A DNA stretch of 64,000 nt from assembly GCA_963921825.1 (NCBI GenBank), contig OY997589.1, positions 15,893,735 to 15,957,734 on the forward strand, in the 5' to 3' direction. Positions 14,735-26,326 of the stretch are shown piece after piece (positions within the stretch are counted from its first letter, which is position 1; each line of letters opens with the position of its first letter). The notes below the pieces were generated by a model. It worked only from the letters and a program-made list of their open reading frames with translations. It was not told where the DNA came from and ran no database searches. This DNA comes from Erodium maritimum. Taxonomy: Eukaryota; Streptophyta; Magnoliopsida; Geraniales; Geraniaceae. The position numbers were made by a program, and so were the translations under genes.

Positions 14735-15130
14735 TTTTTCCATGCGTGCCTTTGACCGTGCGCAGCGCGTGTTGACCGTGCGCAACGCGTGTTGACCGTG
14801 CGCAGCGCCATGGTACTAACACTCAGCGCACATGGTATCAGCACCGTGTATGCAAGGTATTGGCATTGTGCTATGTAAGGTACCAGTACCGTGTTAGGTA
14901 AGGTACCATCACTTTGCATAGTATCAACACTCTTTATGAGGGTATCAGCACTCTGTATGTAGGTATCAACACCGTGTTAGGTAGGGTACCACCACTTGGT
15001 GCCCGCATCAGCGCGCAGCGTGCCCATGTGTCTGCATCTTGCGCGCCCTGATGACATCAGCGCGTGCATCTTGTGGCTCAGATTAGTCCGTAGTTTGCAC
15101 AATAAGGAGTGATTTGTATTTGATACATGT
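14735..15130 (+). repeat. Repeat R1, first copy: quasi-periodic ggtatcagcac motif
   Basis: Contains three tandem copies of a gaccgtgcgcagcgcgtgtt-like unit (about 14754-14806), then about seven spaced copies of a ggtaycarcac..tgta motif roughly every 25-35 bases, and ends with ttgtggctcagatta and gtttgcacaataag. The same order of blocks recurs at 18269-18655. It is followed by a (TA)n tract at 15130-15153. Confidence 0.7.
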
Positions 15131-15153
15131 TATATATATATATATATATATAT
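15130..15153. repeat. (TA)n microsatellite
   Basis: About eleven TA units separating repeat R1 from its inverted arm. Confidence 0.85.
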
Positions 15154-15159
15154 GGATGG

Positions 15160-15262
15160 TATTCAGTAAAATTCACCATTATCGTGCAAACTACAAACCA
15201 ATCTAAGCCACAAGATGCGATCAAGATGACGTCATCAAAGCGCACGCGATGCTGACATGTGG
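15160..15262 (-). repeat. Inverted partial copy of repeat R1
   Basis: The reverse complement of this stretch matches the last ~110 bases of R1 (shared blocks gtttgca, ttgtggc, gatgac and the GC-rich cgcgtgc end). R1 and this arm therefore form a hairpin about the (TA)n tract. The arm is interrupted at its right end by the long LTR that starts at 15263. Confidence 0.65.
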
Positions 15263-16189
15263 TGTAAGAACCGCCCCCGGTCGTTCCTGGTCGAACCGGT
15301 GAATCCTGACGAAAGTTGACTTTTTGCTGGAAAAGTCAACTAATGACTCCGGGAGTCATTCTGGACCTTTCCGGGGCCCAAAAAGCTTAGTCGTCGTTAC
15401 GGTTAGCTTAGTTGGGCCGTTTCCTTTCAAATGACTGTAAATTTGAAAAAGTCAACATTCGGTCAAACGAAGACTTTTTTATCGACTAAAGTGAATTAAA
15501 TTGAAATTGCTGGATTTTTCTAAGAGCTAAGTGGCCCCCACTAGGACACTTGTCCTTAGTGGCTTGGAGGAGAGGAAATGGGTCTCTAAAGACACATTTA
15601 CCCTCACATAAGCCAAAATACATGACTTGGACCTAAGGAGCTTTTTGTACATTCATCAACTTAGGTCTTTTAAAGCATTTGAAGCAACAATTTCAGCATT
15701 TCACTAGTGCTAGCCGAATTTTAGAGAGAGAAGGGAAGAAGAGGAGAAACAAAGGAAACTTGAAGAAGAAGAAGGAGAGAAAGGAGCAATCTTAAGCTTA
15801 GTTCTTCATCCAATCTTCTCCAAAAGTGCATCATCTTCACCCTCACATCATTCTAAAGGTAAGTGACCTCTTAAACTCCTCTTTCAATTCATTTCAACTC
15901 ATGGGTTTTCATAGAAATGCATGAACTAGCTAGGTTTTTGAGTTCTTTGGTGTTAGTTGATGTTTTGGAGAAGTAGATGTTTGATTTGAGTAGAAATCAG
16001 TGACTTTTTTTTTATTGTTTTTGGTTTGGAAATCTCTTGGGTATTTGTAGTTTTGATGAATCCCTCTTTGGGTAGTGAAGTAGTGAAGTTATTAGACTGA
16101 TTTGGAGGGTTGGGTTTGATAAAAATGGAGTTTTTGGACTATTTTTCGTGAAAAGGGAGCTGGAGGAAGAAGAAGGACGAGTCTGCCCA

Positions 16190-16318
16190 GACCCGTCACG
16201 GATCCGTGACGGGTGGCCTCACGGATCCGTGACAGAGGCCGTGACGGCACGCGTCACGGTTCCGTGATGTCATCTGCGACGGGTGGCCTCACGGATCCGT
16301 GACCCGATCCGTGGCAGA
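16190..16318. repeat. Cluster of CACGGATCCGTG palindromes in LTR copy 1
   Basis: Within about 130 bases there are three copies of cctcacggatccgtgac or near forms plus further gtgacgg, cgtcacgg and gatccgtg half-sites. The core CACGGATCCGTG is a perfect 12-bp palindrome. The cluster is GC-rich in an AT-rich context and I did not find it at the matching place in the copy at 53391-56264. Confidence 0.9.
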
Positions 16319-17175
16319 CCAGTTTTAGTCCTTTTGAGTCCTTTTTGGGTGTTTTTCGGTTATTTCGAAAGGTTATTTTGAACTGTTTGTTTGGGGGCTT
16401 TAACTTAGATGTTTGCCTCTTAAACCACCTTTGGTTAGCCTTTAATTATGGTTTTAATTGTGACCCAAGACCTTGGACCCGAGCTCGACGAAGGAGGAGG
16501 CCTTAGGGCCCGCGTGAGAGGGCGAGGAGGAAGCTAGCCAGGTCGTCAACATCTACGAGTACTTAAGCGTTGGAGAATTCAAGGTAGGGAAGAGTAGTAA
16601 ACTCCACTCTTAACTTAAAGAATGATAATAGTATGCCTACAGGATAATAATAACCGAAAAGGTCCTAGTTTGCATATAGGATGTGATTCACTAGAATAAT
16701 CGTTTTCAATTATGTTAATAACCAGAAGAGACTTAGTATGCATATAGGACGTGATTCACTAGTTTAACCGCTTTCAATTATTGAGAAATTGTCGTGCTGG
16801 TTTTATGGCCATGACGAGCCTTAGGATTGATTGTGATTGTGTTCAATTGTCTCACATGTCGATGCATGTTCCGTTTCTTGGTTAATATAAGAGTCATACA
16901 AAATTAGATGAATTTTGATGATTGAACGAGTGAATGTGTGAATGTGATATGATTGAATGAGTGAATGTGTGTATGTGATATGATTGTGCCTAATGTTATG
17001 ATCGGGTGTGTGATAGACCGATGGGATATGTTTGGTAAGTCATGTCGGTAAGCTTGGTTGATAATATGAGTTATATGTGGTGTGTTGTGATAAGATTGTT
17101 GGGCTTGGTAATCCATGGTTGAACTATGACACTATGATGCATGTTATTCTCTTGATGTGTGTTCCAAGAGGAGTT

Positions 17176-17530
17176 GTGTTCCGGTGTGGTACCTACACCG
17201 ATGGGGTATGCCGGTGTAGGGTGGTACCTAGGCCGATAGTTTGTGTTCCGGTATGGTACCTACACCGAGGGAGTATGCTGGTGTAGAGGGAGTATGCCGG
17301 TGTAGGGTGGTACCTAGGCCGACGGTTTGTGTTCCGGTATGGTACCTACACCGAGGGAGTATGCCGGTGTAGGGTGGTACCTAGGCCAACGGTTTGTGTT
17401 CCGGTATGGTACCTACACCGAGGGAGTATATCGGTGTAGGGTAGTACCTAAGTCGACGGTTTGTGTTCCGGTATGGTACCTACACCGAGGGGGGTATGTC
17501 ATTGTAGGGTAGTACCTAGACCGATGGTTT
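17176..17530. repeat. Minisatellite, five units of ~67 bp, in LTR copy 1
   Basis: Units start at gtgttccgg at 17176, 17243, 17329, 17396 and 17463, so spacing is 67, 86, 67, 67 and about 68 bases. The 86-base unit carries a 19-base internal duplication. Each unit contains tacaccg...cggtgta, an inverted repeat able to form a hairpin, and two ggtacc sites. A looser array of ccgatgat/gtgttcc blocks continues to about 17710. Confidence 0.9.
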
Positions 17531-18268
17531 GTGTTTTTGCACGAGGTGTCGTGTTTATGTCCCGAGGGATTTCCGGGAGGATACCTTGTTTCACCCCGAT
17601 GATCTGTGTTCCTTTGGAGACATTTCTGGGAGTTCCGATGATATGTGTTCCTGGTACGAATGTTTCCGGGAGCCCCGATGATGTGTCTCCTCTGGAACGA
17701 GGGGCATTCTAATATGATACGTTGGTTTGTGTGTGGATTGGAGTATAGTGGTTTAAATAATCTTTATTTCAGTACTCGATTGTTCTTTAGTTGTTCTATT
17801 GGTGAATAAGTTGTCTCGCCGTTGATCCCTTTTTTAGTTATTATCTTTTAAGTGTTGAATTTCTTGTTGATCTCTACTTATGGTGTCTTTTGGATAATCG
17901 TGCTAATCGGAACTTTTGTTGTCAAGCGGGGATTCTTTGTAGTTTACTACTTTTTCCTACTGAGCGTAAGCTCACCCCCTTCTTGTTTACTGTTGTTACA
18001 GGTTTCATTGGTAGGTAGGACTAGAGGTTGCTTCAGGGCTCGGGAGTTCCTTGAGGATCCGGGTGGTTTATTGTAGTCAGGACGTACTTCCCACTTCTAT
18101 ATTAAACTATGTTTTCCTTACCTGTTTTAGCTTGGGCGTTTGACTCATGCTTATCACAATTGTTATTTTGGAACATAAGGATTTGGAGTTGGTTTTCGTT
18201 TAAAATTCTTGTTTATTATTCCTAGTTCACGTCTCGAGTCCGGTCAAAACCGGATTTGGGGCGTGACA

Positions 18269-18655
18269 TGTGTCCCTTTCTGCGTGTACCTTTGACAGCG
18301 CGCAGCGCGTGTTGATCACGCACGCAGTACGAATGGTACTGGTACTCTGTATTCTATCAGTACTTTGTATGGTATCAATACCATGTAAGGTAAGGTATCA
18401 GTATCGTGTTAGGTAGCCTATTAGCACTTTGCCATAGTATCAACATTCTACATGTAGGTATCAGCACTCTGTATGATGGTATCAACACTCTGTTAGGTAA
18501 CCTATCAGTGCTTGGTGCGCGCATCAACAACGAAGCGAACTCGTGTCAGCATCCTGTGTGCTCCGCTGACGTCAGCGCGCACACATCCTGTGGCTCAGAT
18601 TAATTCGTAGTTTGCACAATAAGGGGTGATTTGTATTTGATACCTATATATATAT
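18269..18655 (+). repeat. Repeat R1, second copy
   Basis: Starts right after LTR copy 1 and repeats the order of blocks in 14735-15153: gcgcagcgcgtgttga, the spaced ggtatcarcac motifs, ctcagatta, gtttgcacaataagg and a short (TA)n at about 18645-18657. Confidence 0.7.
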
Positions 18656-18663
18656 ATGAGTGT

Positions 18664-18898
18664 AATCAGGTGCGAACCAGCTATTAAGGTATGAACATGT
18701 GAATTCGCTTGTTTAGTGTATCCTATTTGAGGAAATAGTATTCCCAGTTTGAGATGAATATTTTCAGATAAAAAACTATATTTTCTCAAACTTTTTTTCT
18801 TCAAACTAGGATGCTATTTTCTCAAACTATGTTCGCGATTTTCTCAAACCAAATTTGCGGTTCACAGGTTCATACCGTAAGGGAGTTCGCACCTGATT
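18664..18898. mobile_element. Short non-autonomous TIR element (MITE), 235 bp
   Basis: The termini aatcaggtgcgaac (18664-18677) and gttcgcacctgatt (18885-18898) are perfect 14-bp inverted repeats. A second inverted pair, taaggtatgaac with gttcatacc, lies further in. The interior has repeated ttttctcaaac blocks and no coding sequence. A target duplication is not obvious, so the superfamily is open. Confidence 0.75.
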
Positions 18899-20654
18899 GC
18901 CCCTTGTATATATAAAGTAATTAAAAATAAAAATGATTATCAAATTATGGAAATTAGAAAGAAAAAAAATAATGAAAAAAAATAAAAAAAAATAGTTAAG
19001 AAATTAATGATATTATTATTAATAATAAAAATGTTAATGAAATTGAATTTGAAACTGAGGGATATAATAGTCTTTTTACTCTTCAGTCAAAAGTCAACTA
19101 AATCAGCATAAGAGTAAAATGGTCATTTAACTTTCATCTTCTAGTTTTTTAACCGCAAATGCTTAAAAGGTTTGTGAACCGATCATAAGGGTACCAAAAG
19201 ATCTATAGACCGAACATAAGGGTATCATAACGTATTTAGCCCTTCTAGAAATTTACCCTACAAAAAAACTATTATTCTAACTGTAATCAAATTATGTATT
19301 AGATCAAACAATACATTAGATAAACAATACATATACAAAAAATATTTGACCAAAAATCTATGTCTAACCCATTTCTCTCTAAACGCTCCTCAACACTCGT
19401 AGCCCTAGATCTACTTCTCTTCGGTTGTCGTTGACCTTCTTACTTCCTTCCGATCATCAACAAGGTCACCGGTGGTCTGGTCCTTATATTATTATTTTTT
19501 TTGTTGCTCCCGTCCGGCCAATTATTCTCCTCCACCTCCTATATGTTGGGCCCTTCTAGTGATTTCCTTGGTTGATACTGCCCGAATTTCGCTTTTTGGT
19601 GCTCGGATGTGTCCTCCCAATTGCGCTTGCTCCATCTTTTTTCGTCTCTAGAGCCCCGAGTTTTTTCTATACATTTACCGATTATCCATAATTGCTCCCA
19701 CTACCGCGAGTTTGTGGTCGCGGAACCGTTGCTCTTCGACCTCTAGAAATTCAAATGGACTCTTGACTATCCCGAACCAATTTCTACTCGTTAGATACAT
19801 GTCGGGACTCAGGTGGTCTTTCCGACCATCTATTGTCCCAATATGGTGGGTTGTGATGGCTAGACTCGTCCTTTGTTCGACTATGTGGTGTTTGGATAGA
19901 TGCTACTTCCCAGTGTGTGCTCCGCTACATTACATGTGTTGGTCCTCTTGGGATGCTCGTCCCCGTTACTCTGGGCATTGTGTCACTATTGTTGGTGAAG
20001 CTGGGTAAGCTTTCTCGGTTCATTTCCTCTTTCTGCTTAGAATTTATGGCTACATTTTTCCCTAGCTATTGTGCCATTTTGGTCTTCTACTATTACCCTC
20101 TACCATGGTGGTTTGGATTCTTCAGTTAGATAAGTTGATGGTGTTCGACGGGTTGTTTGACCTTAAGACATATTTTTAAAGACTTTTGGGTTCTAAATCT
20201 AGGGATTAATGTGTAATGGTGTTTTTTGGCCACTATGGATTATCTTTTTCCTTTAAGTGATGTTGGTCGTCGGCGTGTTAGTGGTTACCTAACTCTAAGT
20301 TGGTGGCCCGGACGCAAGAGGGTGTTTACTACAAGTTCTGGTGAGGAGTCTCTACGCCACTCTCTTCATCTCCCATGTGCTCATCTCGTCACGACCTTCT
20401 GTTTTTTAATTGTCTTAGTTGTACATAGCTTGATCTCGTTTCAGTCTCCTGACTATGTAGTTTCTCTAGCTCGCGCATCGTACGATAGTTTTTCAGAGGT
20501 CTAGTCACCTCTTTTTCAAGAAGGATCCAATTCGATATGTACATTTTTGCTATTGACAGAAGGACGTTCTTTGATTTTTGATTCTTGTTTCACTTCGTTG
20601 GTGGTGGTCGTTTACGAGCTTCCTTGAATTTCTTTCTTTTTTGTTTCATCCCTT
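18899..20654. other. Intergenic, no gene recognised
   Basis: The left 350 bases are very A-rich. From about 19370 the sequence becomes pyrimidine-rich on the plus strand and resembles the 5' UTR-like part of the retroposons in this window, but I could not fix its borders. Frames in 19700-20500 are short and unlike known proteins. Confidence 0.4.
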
Positions 20655-20669
20655 GCACATTCTCTTGTT

Positions 20670-22973
20670 TTTTTATCAGCGAATGCAAATTTAAATTAAA
20701 CTTATTCATAGGTAGAAAAGGAGTACATGGAAAGGTCTAGCTACAGACCTGAGAGTGTATCGAGTGCTGGTCTGTCAGCTCATCCTCATGAGAGTCCCAA
20801 CAAGGGGAGTGACTTGATACATGAAAGAGCGTTCCTATACAAGGAACCTCAGCATCCCAACAGGGAGCAAATTACACAAAGAAGGTCTAAAAAACCATAT
20901 ATTACACACATGAAGCGCAACAAGAGTAAAAATGAGAGGGTCTAACACCCGAATTTAGCTACCATGAAGCGCACAAAAAGGGTCTAAAACCCAGATTTTC
21001 CAACCATTAAGCACACGAGGAACCAAACGAGTCACCAAAAGAAGGTAGAGCAGCTCTGCAACGATCCACGACCAGTAGGATGATGAAGCGCGTCCCACGA
21101 CCAAAGCTGAAACTAACCACCTCCAAAGACTTGAGAGACTGACTTAGATCGCAAGATAACTTTTCACATTGGAGCTTGAACTTAATCCTCCGAACACCAA
21201 TTCCAACCAACATCAAGAAAAGGCTGAAAAGAGGACCGATATTACTACCGAGAACAACTCTAACCTCCAAACAAGCAGCAAAAAGTCAACAAGATCCAGA
21301 AATCCGAGACAGGAAATCGAGTTGAGCGATCTGAAACCAAAACTGGTAACCCCTCGCCGGCCAACACCAAGCGAGGACCCGAAGGGGAAGGCCTATAGTT
21401 ATACTGAGCACGAGCTAATCCCAAACCTGACCATCATGACATCAAAGCCTGCAAAGAAGCGCAATGCCACACGAAAAGCCTCACCTCCACAAGAGCAGCA
21501 CAACGCCTATCAGCACGACGAAGGACCAGATCCACGACGATCAACACCCGAGAGAATGAAGAAATGCGTCCCACGACCAGATCCGAAGCAAGCGACAACC
21601 AAACATGAGCAACAAAAGCGACTGCCTAGACACCACATCGACCTGACCAACGAAACCAAACCAGATCTACCACGATCAACACATAAGACGATGAAGAAAC
21701 ACATCCCATGATAGATCTGAAAACCGGCCCTGCAGGAGACACGAGAGAACAACAACCCCTATGGCCAACACCATAAACGGAGATCAAAGCCTACTCAATG
21801 TAAAAAATACAAACACTCAACCAAGCTGCTCCACAAGTATCAAGCTTCTCAAAGAGGACCGCGAACACCGTCAGAAAACCCAAGGAGCTGAAAACGGGAG
21901 GATGAACGTACCCCGACGGACCAACCCGACCCAGGTAGGTCAAAACGACCCAGGAGGACAGAGCAACCCGGGCCCAAACCCACCTAGGCCCAAACCTGGC
22001 CCAACCCGACCTGAAGGATTAGGGATGGCAACGGGTTGGGTATAGGGCGTGTTTTGCAAAACCCGATCCCCAATTATACAACCCGACCCCGCCCCGACCC
22101 CGCCTCGACCTCGCCTTGACCCACTGTTGCCCCGGCCCAATCTAGACCCGATCGGATCGACGAATCCCCGACCCGACCCATAAATTAAAAAAAAAACTAA
22201 TCAGAAAAAATGAAGTTTAAATTATAATATAGATTAGCTAACAATTAAAATGAACCTAACTATTTTTTTTCATTAAATATTAAACTCAACGAACCTAAAA
22301 TAAGACTCATAGATCAACTTTAATAAAAACTAATGAAAGGCCTTCGTCAGGATTGAGCCCTATCCGATCAGTACCAAGGAAACTAGTCGCCACACGAACA
22401 CTGCCAGGACGCACGAGGGAGACGGGGAACAAACGACGTGCTCCAACAGCGACCAGCAGGCACCCGAGCCTGACCTTGACCCGAGTCGGTCCGATAGCGA
22501 CCCACTTGCGAAAACCAGCGAAGGCCGGCTCCCACCACCAGCCAAAAATGGCCGGACTTCGAGCATCCACCGGGAGAGCAGGCAGTAACCGAGCACCACC
22601 AGATGTGCTCTTGCGAAGGAGAACGCGATAAGGGAAGCCGGCCACCAGATTTGGGACGAACAAGCTCGTGAGGGATCTCGAACGCCTCCCACTCCAGATC
22701 TACAAGCAGACATAGCTCCGACAATGCGAGCTAACCTCCGTCAAAGCTCCATCAGGTCGAAACAAGGCCGCCTGACACATAAGATAAAGAGGAAAAGGGG
22801 GAAGAAATGGGAAAAGGGGGGAGGTTGAAGAAGGAAGCAGAAGGAACCGGCGACGTCTAAGGCCAGAGCCGGTGACGCCACTGGTGAAAATGAGAGCAAG
22901 GGAAAGGGAAGTTATTGTAGGGTCAGCTAGGGTTTAAAGAGGTTTTTCGGAGAGAGTGGACCGACCGATCCTC
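20670..22973 (-). mobile_element. Non-autonomous LINE-like retroposon with 15-bp target duplication
   Basis: Flanked by perfect 15-bp direct repeats gcacattctcttgtt at 20655-20669 and 22974-22988. At the left end a T run followed by atcagcgaatgcaaattt is the complement of a LINE-type 3' end (aaatttgcattcgctgat plus A tail), so the element lies on the minus strand. Its 5' end (right side) is GC-rich and UTR-like. No intact ORF or reverse transcriptase is visible, so it would depend on enzymes of another LINE. At 22020-22190 it contains a stretch dense in cccgacc/gacccg, perhaps a separate small insertion. Confidence 0.75.
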
Positions 22974-22988
22974 GCACATTCTCTTGTT

Positions 22989-23339
22989 AATCTATCTCAT
23001 TTTTTGACTTCTTTCATTTGTGTTACATGAGCATTTACAGGGTTTATGTACTTCCACCTCGTGGTGGGTAGGAGCGCTCGAATTGCTTAGCTTTTTGAGA
23101 CAGAAGGATTCACCTTTAATTACAATATTGTTTGGTAGTACGAAGTGAGGAGTTTTACGAGTTTTTTCATATCTTTTTAGCATAGGATGCGTTTCGTTAT
23201 TGCTTGCTTTTCTTTTTTTAGTGATGTCGGTGGCTTGTGGTTCTCGTTATCGTTTGGTACATTATTATTTTCTGTCGAAAAATATAATTTCTTTATTTTG
23301 AAATATTGTATCCAGTTTTTATTAAATATCTATTTTATC
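22989..23339. other. AT-rich spacer, nothing recognised
   Basis: This continues the host sequence from left of the retroposon at 20670-22973. No gene or repeat structure is seen. Confidence 0.4.
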
Positions 23340-25430
23340 AGTATGGCTTGTGGAGCCGGAGGTGGTGGGGGTCGGGGGTGGTAACGAGGTGATCGACGCG
23401 GGGGATGAAGGTCTACGCGTGGATGGTGGAGTAGAGATCGAGCAGGTGGTATAGGAGGAGGAGGGACTGGCGATGCCGGTGGACGGGGCGGCGGGAGAGG
23501 GAGAATCCCTCACGGACCCGGCGTCTCTATCGCCGAGGGAGGAGGCCATCTCTCCGATGAGGTTCTCGGCCCTGACCAGAGGGGCAGTGAGGAGCACCTG
23601 GGAGGCGGGGGTTGGCACCACACGGCGGCGAACAGGGTGCGGAGGACTACGACGAGGGGGCTGAGGCTGCGGGTGGCGCGTGAGTTGGGAACGCCGCTGG
23701 CAAGGACGGGCCCTTTGATGGTTCATGCGCAGGAGGAGGCGGAGAACCCTGTGGCGGGGGCGACGGGATCGGTGACGGTGGCCGTGCCTTCGGATACGGA
23801 CGTGACCCCGGTGGAGTCGCCGGCGGCGCTGGCATGGAGGAGAAGCAAGGGGAAGGGCTTGGCGCGGGAGAACCCTAGGGTTCCTGAGCTGGGCCTGGGC
23901 CGGAATTCTGATGGAGTGGGCCGGGATAAAGGATGCTCCTGGATGCTCGTCGGGCGGGCCGTGCTGATGCGGGCCGTGGTGATGTGGGCTGGGCTCCTCG
24001 TGCGGGACGGGGCCGGATGGAGCGCAGTGGGTCGGGTGATGTGGCAGAATGGGTGGCCCGGTATGATGTGGGTGGAAGTCGGACTCGGGTTGGACCGCAG
24101 ACTCGGGTCGGCTTTGATGGATCGGAGGAACGGAGCGGGCTGGCCAGGTCGTACCCGCGGGCTGAGCACGTGGAGCCGGGTTGGGGTCTGGGCGGTCGAG
24201 TCGGAGAACCCGATGGATCCGGGTTTGGTGGGCTTTCGGGGCGTGGAGGTCGGACTGGTGAATCTGGGGTCTAGACTCTCCTCGCTCTGTATTAAGGAAG
24301 TGGTTGTTCCCACAGGGGATATCGCCAGAGCTAGAGGAAAATTTCAGTTTGCAATGGCAGCAAAGGTGCTGACATCTAAGCGGTTCTTCTGGAAGTCGTT
24401 GGTGGCTAGAATGGAGGACTTTTGGGGGATGAAAGTGGAAGCAAAGGCATTGGAAGGGGGTCTGGTGGCGTTCTTTTTCAGGTCTGCTCGAGAAAGGGCG
24501 AGAGTCTTGGCTGGAGAACCGTGGGCATTCTGGGAATCCCTAGTGTTGTTCACGGACCTTAGGGCCCACATGCAGGTGGGAGACCTAAGCTTCCACCATT
24601 TCTCGGTGTGGGCTAGGGTTTCTAACCTCTCGGTGGGTGCTTGGAACAAGGAGGTGGGTTTCCGGGTGGGGAATGCCCTAGGAGTTTGCCAGGCGGTCGA
24701 TGTAGATAGCTCGGGGTGCTGCTGGGGAGACTTTATGAAAGTCCGGATCCGAGCTGATATACGCGTCCCCCTACAGAGTGAGATATGGTTCCGGCTGTCG
24801 GAATCACATGTATGTACTCTCCTCCAGGTCTCGTATGAACATTTGCCAGACCACTACTTTGGATGTAGCTGTGCGGACATTTGTTCCCGTCATGCCCTGT
24901 GGCTGGAGGAATTAGGGGACACTCCCTACATGCCCTAGGAGACCCGAGGTCCGCCCTTGAGAAAGCGAAACATGGGAAGGCGGCGCCAGGGACGAATTGG
25001 AGCTACCTGGGAGGTGGAGCAAGGGCGGTAAATGGGACCCATGCACGCCATCCCCCCGGGAGGCGACATGACGGGGGAGAGAGACGTCCTATGAGACGGG
25101 GATTGAGGACATTCCCTCGGAGTGGCTGGGTAAGGAGGTTGGTCCGTCGTTGTCTGGGAAGAAAAGACATGAGCAGAGAGGAGGAGCCAGAAGAATCAAA
25201 GGGTTCGACGGCGTCAGATGGAGGGTCATATGTAGCGGCGGTGGGGGCCACAAGCACCCCCGCCTCCAGGAATGAGTCCGAGGAGGGCCCAGGGAGGGGT
25301 TGGTCGGTTGTGGCCCCTTCCTGGCTGATAGATGGCGACGGTTCCATCCCCAGCCGACACTAGTCTCCCCTACCAGTCCGGAGTCAGCAATCCCGCGTTC
25401 AGGAGCCCCTACAATTATCAGTCACGAGAG
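23340..25430 (+). pseudogene. LINE ORF1-like sequence, copy B (DUF4283)
   Basis: The plus-strand counterpart of 1-2180. An open frame at 23637-24938 (433 codons) covers the Gly/Arg-rich part and the DUF4283 domain (starts MSSLCIKEVVVPTGD, core FFFRSARERARVLAGEPWAF), followed by YEHLPDHYFGC. The zinc knuckle is spoiled: the first Cys is Tyr, and a one-base loss after gtgcgg shifts the frame, so the His and last Cys are gone. The frame then continues in other phases to about 25363. The upstream part (23340-23636) matches the N-terminal region of copy A in another frame. No endonuclease or reverse transcriptase follows. Nucleotide similarity to copy A is high along the full length, including the non-coding 3' end. 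Confidence 0.7.
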
Positions 25431-26314
25431 GACGATGCACGCTGACTTACCGGGGGAGATGTCAGTCCACCATTATTCCCCTTTCACTTGGTTGGCTCGA
25501 CCAGTGCTTTTTGGTAGAAGTATGTTGTAGCGGTTTCTCAGGAGGCTACCGCAAATATCCCTTTCAACCGCCCGTATGTCAAGAGCATAGTTTATTTTCC
25601 TGTTATTGCTTTATGTTCACTAGTTGGTTAATGCTTTGTACGATGAGTACAATTATGTATTTGTCGCTCTACTTTATACTTTAATAATATTCGCATCTGT
25701 TTTTCTCAACAAAATAAATACGCAGTAACTTATTTCTGAAAATGATAATACAGTAAGTCATTTATTTAAGGAAAAGAACGTCAGTACACATTAGTGAGTC
25801 AGAACCTAAATTTAAAAAAACTGGGTGGAAAAATATGCATTAATGTCTGAAATAAATGCTGTGGATAAACATAAGCAACCCCCCGTTGTTGTCCAACAAT
25901 TGCAACTCTGTAGCCTCACACTACCACGTACTAATTAAGACAGTAACCTCTAAAAGGTGCTTGGTCTATCAGTAATCACAAACTCAAATGCTAGGTTTTG
26001 GCTGCGTACCTAATTAATACAGTAATTTCTGAAAGTGTTTGGTCTATCAATGATCACAAGCTCAAACTGTCGATACTGTTGATGAGTGTTACTACATGGA
26101 GCATCTGGACTGATATTACCCGTTTATAAATACGTTCCTTTATTCCGGTTTTTGAAATGTGAAAATTGAGGACGAATTTGTCGAAATTATTTGTTTATTC
26201 TGTATTACATTGGCTTGTCCATTAACTCGTCTATCTTACCCCCTCATCTATTTTATATTTTATTTTGAAATGAAAAAAATCACAAATGTTTTAATTTATG
26301 AAAACGACTTTGAA
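25431..26314. repeat. Intergenic with a ~80-bp direct duplication
   Basis: Segments at about 25930-25990 and 26010-26070 are imperfect direct copies; both contain taattaa.acagtaa, ttggtctatca and atcacaa.ctcaaa. Nothing else is recognised. Confidence 0.5.
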
Positions 26315-26326
26315 ATTATATTAACA

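Larger units (their letters stand above)
15263..18268 (+). mobile_element. Long terminal repeat family, copy 1 (3006 bp, solo-LTR-like)
   Basis: Begins tgtaagaaccgccc and ends ggatttggggcgtgaca, so it has TG...CA termini. The same ends and interior recur at 53391-56264, and the 3' half recurs at 29503-30134. At 37856-41263 a relative is followed by a tRNA primer site, which shows that the family is an LTR. Flanking pentamers are tgtgg and tgtgt (4 of 5 match). There is no internal region or second LTR, so it is probably a solo LTR left by recombination. Plant Ty3/gypsy chromoviruses of the Tekay/Del type have LTRs of this size; the lineage is inferred, not shown. Blocks tcaaatgactgtaa, cgagctcgacgaaggagga and ctactgagcgtaagctca are shared with copy 3. 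Confidence 0.8.

Noticed and set aside
15263-18268. Possible large DNA transposon because of TGT...ACA ends
   Set aside because: The related copy at 37856-41263 is followed by a tRNA-iMet primer-binding site, which identifies the family as an LTR.
22307-22724. Three overlapping minus-strand frames of 113-118 codons
   Set aside because: They overlap each other in different frames within a GC-rich retroposon part and match no domain; likely chance frames.
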